Assembly: GCA_963729115.1 (NCBI GenBank)
Contig: CAVSMR010000002.1
Location: 17,624-81,623, forward strand
Direction of reading: 5' to 3'
Origin: Actinophytocola sp963729115
GTDB taxonomy: Bacteria > Actinomycetota > Actinomycetes > Mycobacteriales > Pseudonocardiaceae
DNA: 64,000 nucleotides
In this document: positions 20,224 through 26,831 of the stretch, piece by piece
Numbering within the stretch: the stretch's first letter is position 1
How the letters are laid out: every line of letters begins with the position of its first letter
Position numbers and translations under genes: made by a program
Notes under the pieces: generated by a model
Database searches by the model: none
What the model saw: only the letters and a program-made list of their open reading frames with translations
Told to the model about the DNA's origin: nothing

Positions 20224-20975
20224 ACTGCCGCTCCCAGCACGCACGCCGTCAGCAGCACGGGCACCAGCCCGGTCAGCCAGGTCGACGGCGCCGCCGCCGC
20301 GCCGCGGTCGGGCATCGTGCCCGTCCAGCCGCGGGACACCATCGCCAGGTGTACCCGCTCGCCGCGCTCGTAGCTGCGCACGAACAGCGACCCGATCCCC
20401 CGCGCGGTCGCCCCGACCTGCCACAGGAACCGCGGGTCGTGCCCGCGGGAGATCCGGGCGGTTCGCATCCGCCGGGCCTCGGCCGCGATCACCTCGAGGT
20501 AGCGCAGCATCAGCGTCGCGATCGTCGTCAGCGCCGCGGGGGCGTGGAGCCGCTGGATGCCCACGATCAGGTCGCGCGGCGCGGTCGTGGCCGCGAGGGT
20601 CAGCGACGCGAGCACGCCGATCGTGCCCTTCGCCAGGATGTTCCAGCCCGCGAGCGCGCCCGGCTCGGACAGGCTCAGTCCCAGGAAGTCGAACCGCGGC
20701 CCGCCGCCGAGGAACGGCATCACGAGCGCGATCACCACGAACGGCACCTCGATCACCGCGCGCCGCACGAAGTGGCCGACCGGGACGGCGGCGACCGACC
20801 AGATGCCCGCCAGCACCACCAGGTACAGGCCGAACGCCCAGAACTCCGTGCGCGGCGTGGCCACCACGCAGATCACGCCGAGCAGCGCGGCGACGATCTT
20901 GACCTGCGCCGGCAGCCGGTGCACCGGCGAGGTGCCGGCCCGGTACAGGACGTGGACGCCGTGTCCGCCGCTCAT
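20211..20975 (-). CDS. cbiQ: ECF-type cobalt/nickel transporter T component
   Basis: 254 residues with five to six membrane segments (VKIVAALLGVICVVATP, FWAFGLYLVVLAGIWSVAAV, FVVIALVMPFL). The C-terminal coupling-helix region ARISRGHD and the second RG-containing motif MVSRGWTGTMP are typical of EcfT/CbiQ and contact the ATPase. It starts MSGGHGVHVLYRAGTSPVHR, four bases inside the end of the cbiN-like gene (ATGA overlap). It transmits ATP hydrolysis by CbiO to the substrate-binding CbiM. The last codons lie in the 13-bp repeat shared with cbiO. Confidence 0.92.
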   Translation of the reverse strand: MSGGHGVHVLYRAGTSPVHRLPAQVKIVAALLGVICVVATPRTEFWAFGLYLVVLAGIWSVAAVPVGHFVRRAVIEVPFVVIALVMPFLGGGPRFDFLGLSLSEPGALAGWNILAKGTIGVLASLTLAATTAPRDLIVGIQRLHAPAALTTIATLMLRYLEVIAAEARRMRTARISRGHDPRFLWQVGATARGIGSLFVRSYERGERVHLAMVSRGWTGTMPDRGAAAAPSTWLTGLVPVLLTACVLGAAVWAP

Positions 20976-21313
20976 GTCTTCGACTTGTTCCGGGTGCGCA
21001 GCAACCGGAACAGGCCACCCGCGATGACCGCCGTGGCGGCCACGCCGATGATGCCGGCGACGCCCGTGAACCGGTCGTCACCGCCGACCGAGTAGTCGGC
21101 GAGGGGGCTGGCGGCCAGGTCGTGGTCCTTGGCCTGCCGCGCGATGCACGTCCCGGTCAGCTCCTCCCCCCGGTCGCTCTGCACGACCTCGCAGCCCTTG
21201 CGGGTCGCGGAGTCCAGCCCGTCGGGGTCGGGGTCGGCGAAGTACGACAGCGCGCCCCCGATCACCAACGCCACGAGCGCGAAGCCGGCGAAGAACAGCC
21301 AGGTCTTCCTCAT
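20972..21313 (-). CDS. CbiN-like / PDGLE-domain membrane protein of metal transporter
   Basis: 113 residues with two membrane segments (WLFFAGFALVALVIGGALSYF and GIIGVAATAVIAGGLFRLL). Between them is an extracytoplasmic loop beginning DPDPDGLDSAT, the PDGLE-type motif found in CbiN/NikN-like subunits, and an extra cysteine pair (GCEVV, TGTCIA). It overlaps both neighbours by ATGA. It assists metal capture by CbiM in cobalt/nickel ECF importers. The basic tail RTRNKSKT is cytoplasmic. Confidence 0.85.
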   Translation of the reverse strand: MRKTWLFFAGFALVALVIGGALSYFADPDPDGLDSATRKGCEVVQSDRGEELTGTCIARQAKDHDLAASPLADYSVGGDDRFTGVAGIIGVAATAVIAGGLFRLLRTRNKSKT

Positions 21314-22014
21314 GACGCGCTCCCCTCAGGCGTGGCGAGCGTCGAGTCGCGCAGCTCGAGCGGCTTCGCCGTGCCGCGCAGCAGGTACACGAGGTCCGGG
21401 CGCGCGGCGGCCACCGCGGTCACGGTCAGCGCCGTGATCAGGCCCTCGCCGATGCCGATCAGCGCGTGCAGGCCGATCATCGTCCCGGCGACCCCACCGA
21501 GCGAGAACGCCGGGTCGCCACCGATCGCGAACTCCAGCACGAAGCCCAGCGACGCGATCACCGTGCCCGAGAACGCCGCGACGAACGCGACCACGGCGAG
21601 CCCGGCCCGGCCGCGGGTGGCGATCCGGCGCAGCGCCAGGGCGACCAGGAACCCGGCCGCCGTGCCGATGAGCGCCATGTTCGTGATGTTGGCACCCAGC
21701 GCGGTCAGCCCGCCGTCGGCGAAGACCAGCGCCTGCACCACGAGCACGATGCTCACGCACAGCGCACCGACCCAGGGGCCGGCGAGAATCGCGGCGAGCG
21801 CGCCGCCGAGCAGGTGGCCGCTCACTCCCGGCAGGATGGGGAAGTTGATCATCTGGGTGGCGAACACGAACGCCGCCACCAGACCGGCCATCGGCGCGGT
21901 CCGGTCGTCCAGGTCGCGGCGGGCGCCGGCCAGCGCCGCCGCGATGCCCGTCACCGCGACGCCACCGAAGATCACCGAGGTGGGCGCGTTGATCAGACCA
22001 TCGCTCATGTGCAT
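21310..22014 (-). CDS. cbiM: ECF-type cobalt/nickel transporter substrate-binding membrane protein
   Basis: 234 residues from ATG 22014, starting MHMSDGLINAP. The Met-His-x-x-(E/D)-G amino terminus is itself part of the metal site in CbiM/NikM, which fixes this start over the longer frame. There are seven predicted membrane segments. Conserved LPGVSGHLLGGALAAILAGP and MIGLHALIGIGEGLITALTV supply further histidines. It binds Co2+ or Ni2+; which metal cannot be told. First gene of the cbiM-N-Q-O operon. No clear SD is seen before the ATG, and no cobalamin riboswitch is recognisable in the 103 bases up to the divergent AraC gene. Confidence 0.92.
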   Translation of the reverse strand: MHMSDGLINAPTSVIFGGVAVTGIAAALAGARRDLDDRTAPMAGLVAAFVFATQMINFPILPGVSGHLLGGALAAILAGPWVGALCVSIVLVVQALVFADGGLTALGANITNMALIGTAAGFLVALALRRIATRGRAGLAVVAFVAAFSGTVIASLGFVLEFAIGGDPAFSLGGVAGTMIGLHALIGIGEGLITALTVTAVAAARPDLVYLLRGTAKPLELRDSTLATPEGSAS

Positions 22015-22117
22015 GGCTACTGAGGTAGACACGGGGTTCACAGTAGGTTCATTCGGAGCCCTATCGCCAGAGGCTTGCAACAAACTGAGACTTGCGACGG
22101 CGATTACGATCGGTTAC

Positions 22118-22951
22118 GTGAGCACGGCGGTCCCGGCCTTGACGTTCACCGAGCAGCGGCCCAGCGAGCCGGTGCGCGGGCTGCTGACCAGGAACTACCT
22201 CGCCTTCGCCCAGCCGGCCACGGTCGGTGAGCGCTGGCTCGTCACCCCGACGCCGACCGTCACCGTGATCGTCAACACCGGCGCCGCGTTCGGCGGGCTG
22301 CCCGGCTCGTTCGTCACCGGCCTCGCCGACACCCATGGCGTCGTGGAGCAGTTCGGAGCCATCGAGTGCGTGGATTTGAAGCTGACCCCACTCGGTGCCT
22401 ACACCCTGCTCGGCGTGCCGCTGGACCAGCTCACCAACGAGGTGGCCGACCTGGCCGCCGTGCTGGGCCCGGACGCCGCCCGGCTCACCGAGCGGCTGGC
22501 GAACACGACTGGCTGGGCGGCCCGGTTCGCCGTGCTCGACGAGTTCATGCTGGCCCGTGCCGAGGCCGGACCGGCGCCGGCACCTGAGGTCCGCTGGGCC
22601 TGGCGACGCCTCGTCGAGACCGGCGGCGCGGTGCCCGTCGGCGCGCTCGCGCAGGAGGTCGGCTGGAGCCGGCGGCACCTGGTGACCAGGTTCCGCCAGC
22701 AGGTCGGCCTGCCGCCGAAGACGATCGCGCGGGTGGTCCGCTTCGAGGGGCTGCTGCGCCGGGTCGCCGGCACGGGTGGCGCCGCGTGGTCGCGGATCGC
22801 GGCCGAGTGCGGCTACTACGACCAGGCGCACATGAACCGGGACTTCCGGGAGTTCGCCGGCACCACGCCGACCGAGTACCTCGCCCGCCTCCCCGAGCGC
22901 GCGGCTCAGGAGGTCACATCCGTCCAATACGCCTGGGTACCGGCGGGCTAG
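22118..22951 (+). CDS. AraC-family transcriptional regulator
   Basis: 277 residues from GTG 22118. The N-terminal half is an AraC-type sensor-like domain (SEPVRGLLTRNYLAFAQPAT). The C-terminal half has two helix-turn-helices: VGALAQEVGWSRRHLVTRF and WSRIAAECGYYDQAHMNRDF, then REFAGTTPTEYL. No SD is visible. TACGAT lies eight bases before the start, consistent with a leaderless transcript. The next gene (VOC protein) follows 10 bases later, a frequent pairing for this AraC subgroup, so the two are probably co-transcribed. Divergent from cbiM; a role in metal control is possible but unsupported. Confidence 0.88.
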   Translation: MSTAVPALTFTEQRPSEPVRGLLTRNYLAFAQPATVGERWLVTPTPTVTVIVNTGAAFGGLPGSFVTGLADTHGVVEQFGAIECVDLKLTPLGAYTLLGVPLDQLTNEVADLAAVLGPDAARLTERLANTTGWAARFAVLDEFMLARAEAGPAPAPEVRWAWRRLVETGGAVPVGALAQEVGWSRRHLVTRFRQQVGLPPKTIARVVRFEGLLRRVAGTGGAAWSRIAAECGYYDQAHMNRDFREFAGTTPTEYLARLPERAAQEVTSVQYAWVPAG

Positions 22952-22961
22952 CGTCCTTCTC

Positions 22962-23342
22962 ATGATCATTCCAGCAATGCGCTACCAGGACCCGGACGCG
23001 GCCGTGACCTGGCTCGTCGAGGCGTTCGGCCTCACCGAACACAACGTCTACCGCGACGACGCGGGCCACGTCGGCCACGCCGAGCTCCGCCACGGCGACG
23101 ACACGATCATGGTCAGCGGACCGCGCGACCCCGGCTGGCTCGGCGGCGGGACGGCGGACCCGCTCGCCTCCCCGATCAGCATCTACCTCGTCGTCGAGGA
23201 CCCGCAGGCCCACTTCGAGCGCGCGAAGGCCGCCGGCGCCACGATCGTCCGCGACCTCGAGCACATGGACTACGGCTCGCACGAGTACTCCGCCCGCGAC
23301 CCCGAGGGCAACCTCTGGTCGTTCGGGACCTACCGGCCCTGA
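22962..23342 (+). CDS. VOC (glyoxalase/bleomycin-resistance fold) protein
   Basis: 126 residues with two beta-alpha-beta-beta-beta modules: IIPAMRYQDPDAAVTWLVEA, then FGLTEHNVYRDDAG; second module SISIYLVVEDPQAHFERAKA-type, then SARDPEGNLWSFGTY. The ending DPEGNLWSFGTY is the most conserved VOC signature. A role in binding or modifying a small molecule cannot be specified. It lies 10 bases after the AraC gene in the same operon. It ends four bases from the convergent DUF3558 gene. Confidence 0.85.
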   Translation: MIIPAMRYQDPDAAVTWLVEAFGLTEHNVYRDDAGHVGHAELRHGDDTIMVSGPRDPGWLGGGTADPLASPISIYLVVEDPQAHFERAKAAGATIVRDLEHMDYGSHEYSARDPEGNLWSFGTYRP

Positions 23343-23345
23343 TGG

Positions 23346-24014
23346 CTACTGGCCCCGCACGACCCGGCCGAGGAGCGCCGCAGCGGTGACCGCGGCCTGG
23401 TCGTCGATCCGCCAAGCCGGCCAGTTGTGGCGCTGGTAGGACACCTCGACCACGAGCGTCTTGAACCGGGCGGACACCGTCGACACGTTCGCGTCGGTGC
23501 CCTTGGCTGCCTTGTGCCCCAGGCACGCCTCGTCCGCGCCCGCCACGTTCGTCTGGCTGTGCGCTCCCTGGCACGGCAGGCTGATCCTCATCGTCTCGCG
23601 GGCGGACTCCTCGTCGACACCGGCGGTCGCCTTCACCGCGAGCGCGGCCGGCTGCACGCGCGGGTCCTGCGCGTCGGTCTTGTCGTTGACCCAGTCGCAG
23701 GCGGACTCCGTCGAGTCGAGGATGACCTCCGGGCCGCGGCCGAGCCGGCTGGGCGTGCCCGGCACGAGGGCCGCCACCTGCCCGGGCGTCAGCAGGTCGC
23801 AGCCCTCCGAGAGCGAGAGTGTCGGCAGGTCGGCCGGGCTCGAGGCCTGTGCCCGCTCGGCGGAGCTGCTCGCGGCGATCAGCAGACCCAGGGAAGTACC
23901 GGCGGCGACCACGGCGACCACCGCGGCCACGACCAGCGCCGTGCGCCGCCATGACTGAGGCGAGTCAGGGTCGTCCCGGTACACCCGGAAGTCCGGCTCA
24001 GGTAGTTCGCTCAT
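23346..24014 (-). CDS. DUF3558-like membrane-anchored protein
   Basis: 222 residues. A short cytoplasmic N-terminus (PEPDFRVYRDDPDSPQSWRR) leads into one membrane helix (TALVVAAVVAVVAAGTSLGLL). The extracytoplasmic domain has the DUF3558 hallmark EGCDLLTPGQVAALVPGTP, then ACDWVND, LPCQGAH and EACLGHK, giving four cysteines. DUF3558 proteins are frequent in Pseudonocardiaceae and of unknown function. It sits four bases downstream of the acyl-CoA dehydrogenase gene on the same strand. It is convergent with the VOC gene. Confidence 0.8.
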   Translation of the reverse strand: MSELPEPDFRVYRDDPDSPQSWRRTALVVAAVVAVVAAGTSLGLLIAASSSAERAQASSPADLPTLSLSEGCDLLTPGQVAALVPGTPSRLGRGPEVILDSTESACDWVNDKTDAQDPRVQPAALAVKATAGVDEESARETMRISLPCQGAHSQTNVAGADEACLGHKAAKGTDANVSTVSARFKTLVVEVSYQRHNWPAWRIDDQAAVTAAALLGRVVRGQ

Positions 24015-24018
24015 GCCC

Positions 24019-25170
24019 TCACACGAACGCGTTCAATCCGGTCAACGCTCGGCCGATCAGCAATTTCTGCACTTGGCTGGTGCCCTCGTACAACGTCATC
24101 ACCCGGGCGTCACGGAGGATCTTGGCCACGGGGTACTCATCGAGGTAACCGTAGCCGCCGTACACCTGGATGGCGAGGTTTGCCGCCGAGACGGCGTTCT
24201 CGCTCGCGTGCAGCTTCGCCATCGACGCCTCCGTGCGGAACGGCTGCCCGCGGTCGATGAGGTCGGCGACCCGCCAGACCAGCAGCCGCGCGGCGTCGGT
24301 ACCGACCGCCATGTCGGCCAGCATCTGCTGCACGAGCTGGAAACCCGCGATCGGCTTGCCGAACTGGTGGCGCTCCCCCGCGTACCTGGTCGCCGCCTCG
24401 AGCGCGGCCCGGGCGAGCCCGACGCAGCCGGCGGCGACCGACATGCGGCCCTTGTCCAGGGCCGCCATCGCGACCTTGAAGCCCTGGCCCTCGTCGCCGA
24501 GCCGCGCGGAGTCCGGCACGCGCACGCCGTCGAGGATCAGCTCGCCGGTCGACTGCCCGCGCAGGCCCAGCTTGCCCTTGATCTCCCGGTGCTCGAACCC
24601 GGCGGAGTCCGTCGGCACGAGGAACGCGGTCACGCCGCGCGGGCCGGCCTCGCCGGTGCGCGCGAACACCAGCGCGAGGTCGGCCCACGTGCCGTTCGTG
24701 ATGAACATCTTCGAGCCGGACAGCACCCAGTCCGATCCGTCCCGCACCGCCTTGGTCGACAGGTTCCCGGCGTCGGACCCGGTGTCCGGCTCGGTCAGCC
24801 CGAAGCAGGACAGCGAGGCACCCGAGCACAGCCGGGGCAGCCACTCGCGCTTCTGCTCCTCCGTGCCGAAGGACAGGATCGTCTTGCCGACGAGCCCCAG
24901 CGACACCGACACGATGCCGCGGATCGCGGAGTCGCCGCGGCCGATCTCCTCCATCATCAGGCAGTAGGAGAGGTGGTCACCGCCCGAGCCGCCGTACTCC
25001 TCCGGCACGGTCAGCCCGAGGAACCCGACCTCGCCGAGCTTGCCGACGATCGACCGGTCGACCTGTTCGGCCAGATCCCAGTCGCGGACGTGGGGCGCGA
25101 TCTCCCGGTCGACGAAATCCCGCGCGAGCTCGCGCAGCGCTGCCTGCTCTTCGCTGAGGGCCAGATCCAT
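24019..25170 (-). CDS. acyl-CoA dehydrogenase (short/medium-chain type)
   Basis: 383 residues from ATG 25170 (MDLALSEEQAALRELARDFV). FAD- and substrate-binding blocks: CFGLTEPDTGSDAGNLSTKA, KMFITNGTWADLALVFART, AGERHQFGKPIAGFQLVQQM, and the catalytic base Glu in MTLYEGTSQVQKLLIGRALT. It oxidises an acyl-CoA to the 2-enoyl-CoA; chain length or branching preference is uncertain. A perfect 7-2-7 palindrome lies 15 bases upstream of the start, suggesting repression by a TetR-family protein. The gene follows the cvn conservon on the same strand. Confidence 0.93.
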   Translation of the reverse strand: MDLALSEEQAALRELARDFVDREIAPHVRDWDLAEQVDRSIVGKLGEVGFLGLTVPEEYGGSGGDHLSYCLMMEEIGRGDSAIRGIVSVSLGLVGKTILSFGTEEQKREWLPRLCSGASLSCFGLTEPDTGSDAGNLSTKAVRDGSDWVLSGSKMFITNGTWADLALVFARTGEAGPRGVTAFLVPTDSAGFEHREIKGKLGLRGQSTGELILDGVRVPDSARLGDEGQGFKVAMAALDKGRMSVAAGCVGLARAALEAATRYAGERHQFGKPIAGFQLVQQMLADMAVGTDAARLLVWRVADLIDRGQPFRTEASMAKLHASENAVSAANLAIQVYGGYGYLDEYPVAKILRDARVMTLYEGTSQVQKLLIGRALTGLNAFV

Positions 25171-25184
25171 GCACGCGACCCTAC

Positions 25185-25200
25185 CTAAGCGTGCGCTTAG
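25185..25200. promoter_or_regulatory. palindrome CTAAGCG-TG-CGCTTAG before acyl-CoA dehydrogenase
   Basis: Perfect seven-base arms around a two-base centre, directly upstream of the acyl-CoA dehydrogenase start and overlapping the cvnD stop codon. Such 16-base palindromes are typical TetR-family operators. A transcription terminator reading is less likely because the loop is only two bases. Confidence 0.55.
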
Positions 25201-25808
25201 CCAACACCCGCTCCGTGCGCCGCCACCCACTGCTGCATCGAGTACTCGGTCAGCGTGATCAGCGCCTGCTTGACCGACTCCCGGTTCCGGGCGTCGCACG
25301 ACACGATCGGCACGTCGCCGGAGATGGCGAGCGCGTCGCGGACCTCGTCGGCGCCGTGCGACTGCTTGCCGTCGAAGCGGTTCAGCCCCACCACGTAGGG
25401 CAGCCCGCGGTCCTCGAAGAAGTCGATCGGCGAGAACGAGTCGGCGAGCCGGCGGGTGTCGGTCAGCACGACCGCGCCGATCGCGCCGCGCACCAGGTCG
25501 TCCCACATGAACCAGAAGCGCTCCTGGCCCGGGGTGCCGAACAGGTACAGCACCAGGTCGTCCTCCAGGGAGACCCGGCCGAAGTCCATGGCGACCGTGG
25601 TCGTCCGCTTGCGCGGGATCGCCTCCAGGTCGTCGATGCCCGTGCTCGCCACGGTCATCACCGCCTCGGTCGTCAGCGGCATGATCTCCGAGACCGAGCC
25701 GACGAACGTGGTCTTGCCGGCGCCGAACCCTCCTCCGACGACGATCTTCACCGACGTCATCGAGGGGGCCGGTCTCTCGGCAGGGGCCTTAAAGCCGACG
25801 GAGTCCAC
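25197..25808 (-). CDS. cvnD: conservon small GTPase-like protein CvnD
   Basis: 203 residues from GTG 25808 (MDSVGFKAPAERP). P-loop VVGGGFGAGKTTFVGSVSEI, switch-like DFGRVSLEDDLVLYLFGTPG (FGTPGQERFWFMW equals G3), G4-like VGLNRFDGKQ and G5-like SCDARNRESV. This is the Ras-like GTP-binding component of Cvn conservons. In Streptomyces coelicolor, CvnD proteins work with CvnA-C in a membrane-associated signalling complex likened to a eukaryotic G-protein system. Overlaps cvnC by 20 bases. Confidence 0.93.
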   Translation of the reverse strand: MDSVGFKAPAERPAPSMTSVKIVVGGGFGAGKTTFVGSVSEIMPLTTEAVMTVASTGIDDLEAIPRKRTTTVAMDFGRVSLEDDLVLYLFGTPGQERFWFMWDDLVRGAIGAVVLTDTRRLADSFSPIDFFEDRGLPYVVGLNRFDGKQSHGADEVRDALAISGDVPIVSCDARNRESVKQALITLTEYSMQQWVAAHGAGVG

Positions 25809-26397
25809 TCAAAACCCTTTCCATCAACATGAGGTGCGCCTTGTTGGCGCCACCGGTAGCCGTCTTGTGGACGATGACCAGGCCGAGATTCGCCATGTCG
25901 CCGAGCAGCACCTTGGCCACGCCGAGCGGCACGTGCAGCAGGGTGGCGACCTCGGCGACCGACCGGGGTTCGGTGCACAGCTCCGCGACGGAGCGATGCT
26001 CGGTCCGGGTCATCGCCTCGATGTCCTCACCGAGCTCGCTGGTGGTCACGAGCGCCTCGATCCGCAGGTCCAAAGTGGACTTGGTGCGGCCACCGGTCCA
26101 CGCGTACGGGCGCACGATCGCCGCGTCCGCGGCGTCCGCGAGCTCGGCTTCCACCACGTCCAGCTGGCTTGCCGGGCGCGGTGGGGCGCCTGGGTCGGCC
26201 CAGGAGGGCCATTCGATCCGTTGCACGATCCCCCGACTCGATATGGGCCCGGTATCCTCCACTTTGGACGGAGGCGGCGCGGACCGTTTCCTTCGCTTGC
26301 GTCGCTTGCCACCGAGCGTGAGACCGTTGACCAGGTCGGCGAAGGTCTGCTCGGGTTCGGCTCCCCCGGTGGGCGGCGGGGGAACGGAGCCGGTCAC
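25789..26397 (-). CDS. cvnC: conservon protein CvnC (DUF742)
   Basis: 202 residues. A basic/Pro-rich front (GGKRRKRRKRSAPPP), then the DUF742 domain beginning IVRPYAWTGGRTKSTLDLRI. A winged-helix-like region follows (SVAELCTEPRSVAEVATLLH, VPLGVAKVLLGDMANLGLVI), and it ends MERVLSGLRRL. DUF742 proteins connect the CvnB roadblock protein with the CvnD GTPase. The front extension between residues 15 and 80 is longer than in many CvnC proteins. The start ATG overlaps the cvnB stop by four bases. Confidence 0.92.
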   Translation of the reverse strand: MTGSVPPPPTGGAEPEQTFADLVNGLTLGGKRRKRRKRSAPPPSKVEDTGPISSRGIVQRIEWPSWADPGAPPRPASQLDVVEAELADAADAAIVRPYAWTGGRTKSTLDLRIEALVTTSELGEDIEAMTRTEHRSVAELCTEPRSVAEVATLLHVPLGVAKVLLGDMANLGLVIVHKTATGGANKAHLMLMERVLSGLRRL

Positions 26398-26831
26398 GCC
26401 GGCTGCCCAACCATCCTCCCGCCGGCGCCCTGGAGCTGTGCCCGAAGCTCCGGAGTCAGGATCTGACCGACACGGTCGACCAGCAGCGTCATCTCGTACG
26501 CCACCTGGCCGATGTCAGAGACCGGCGCGGCGAGCACGGCGAGGCAGGACCCGTCGCTGATGGCCATCAGCAGCATGATCCCGCCCTGCATCTCGACGAT
26601 CGTTTCCTTGACGCCGCCGGCCTCGAAGCACCGAGCGGCGCCCTGGGTGAGGCTGACAAGCCCGGACGCGACGGCGGCGAGCTGGTCCGCCCGGTCCACC
26701 GGTAGCCGGATCGACGAGGTGAGCAGGAGCCCGTCGGCCGACACGACCACCGCGTGCGCTACTCCGGGGACTCGCTCGGCGAAGTCGTTGACCAACCACC
26801 CGAACTGATTCGGTTGGGGGTGCGGGTTCAT
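26394..26831 (-). CDS. cvnB: conservon roadblock/LC7 protein CvnB
   Basis: 145 residues from ATG 26831, with AGGAGAACGA upstream. Roadblock/LC7 fold: FGWLVNDFAERVPGVAHAVV, SADGLLLTSSIRLPVDRADQ, LAAVASGLVSLTQGAARCFE, and GIMLLMAISDGSCLAVLAAP. It probably acts as the regulator of CvnD GTPase cycling. Its ATG overlaps the cvnA stop (ATGA), so production is coupled to the kinase. Confidence 0.93.
   Translation of the reverse strand: MNPHPQPNQFGWLVNDFAERVPGVAHAVVVSADGLLLTSSIRLPVDRADQLAAVASGLVSLTQGAARCFEAGGVKETIVEMQGGIMLLMAISDGSCLAVLAAPVSDIGQVAYEMTLLVDRVGQILTPELRAQLQGAGGRMVGQPA

Noticed and set aside
21310..22014. Cobalamin riboswitch expected before a cbiM operon
   Set aside because: Only about 100 bases separate cbiM from the divergent AraC gene, and I could not find a B12-box-like conserved core there.
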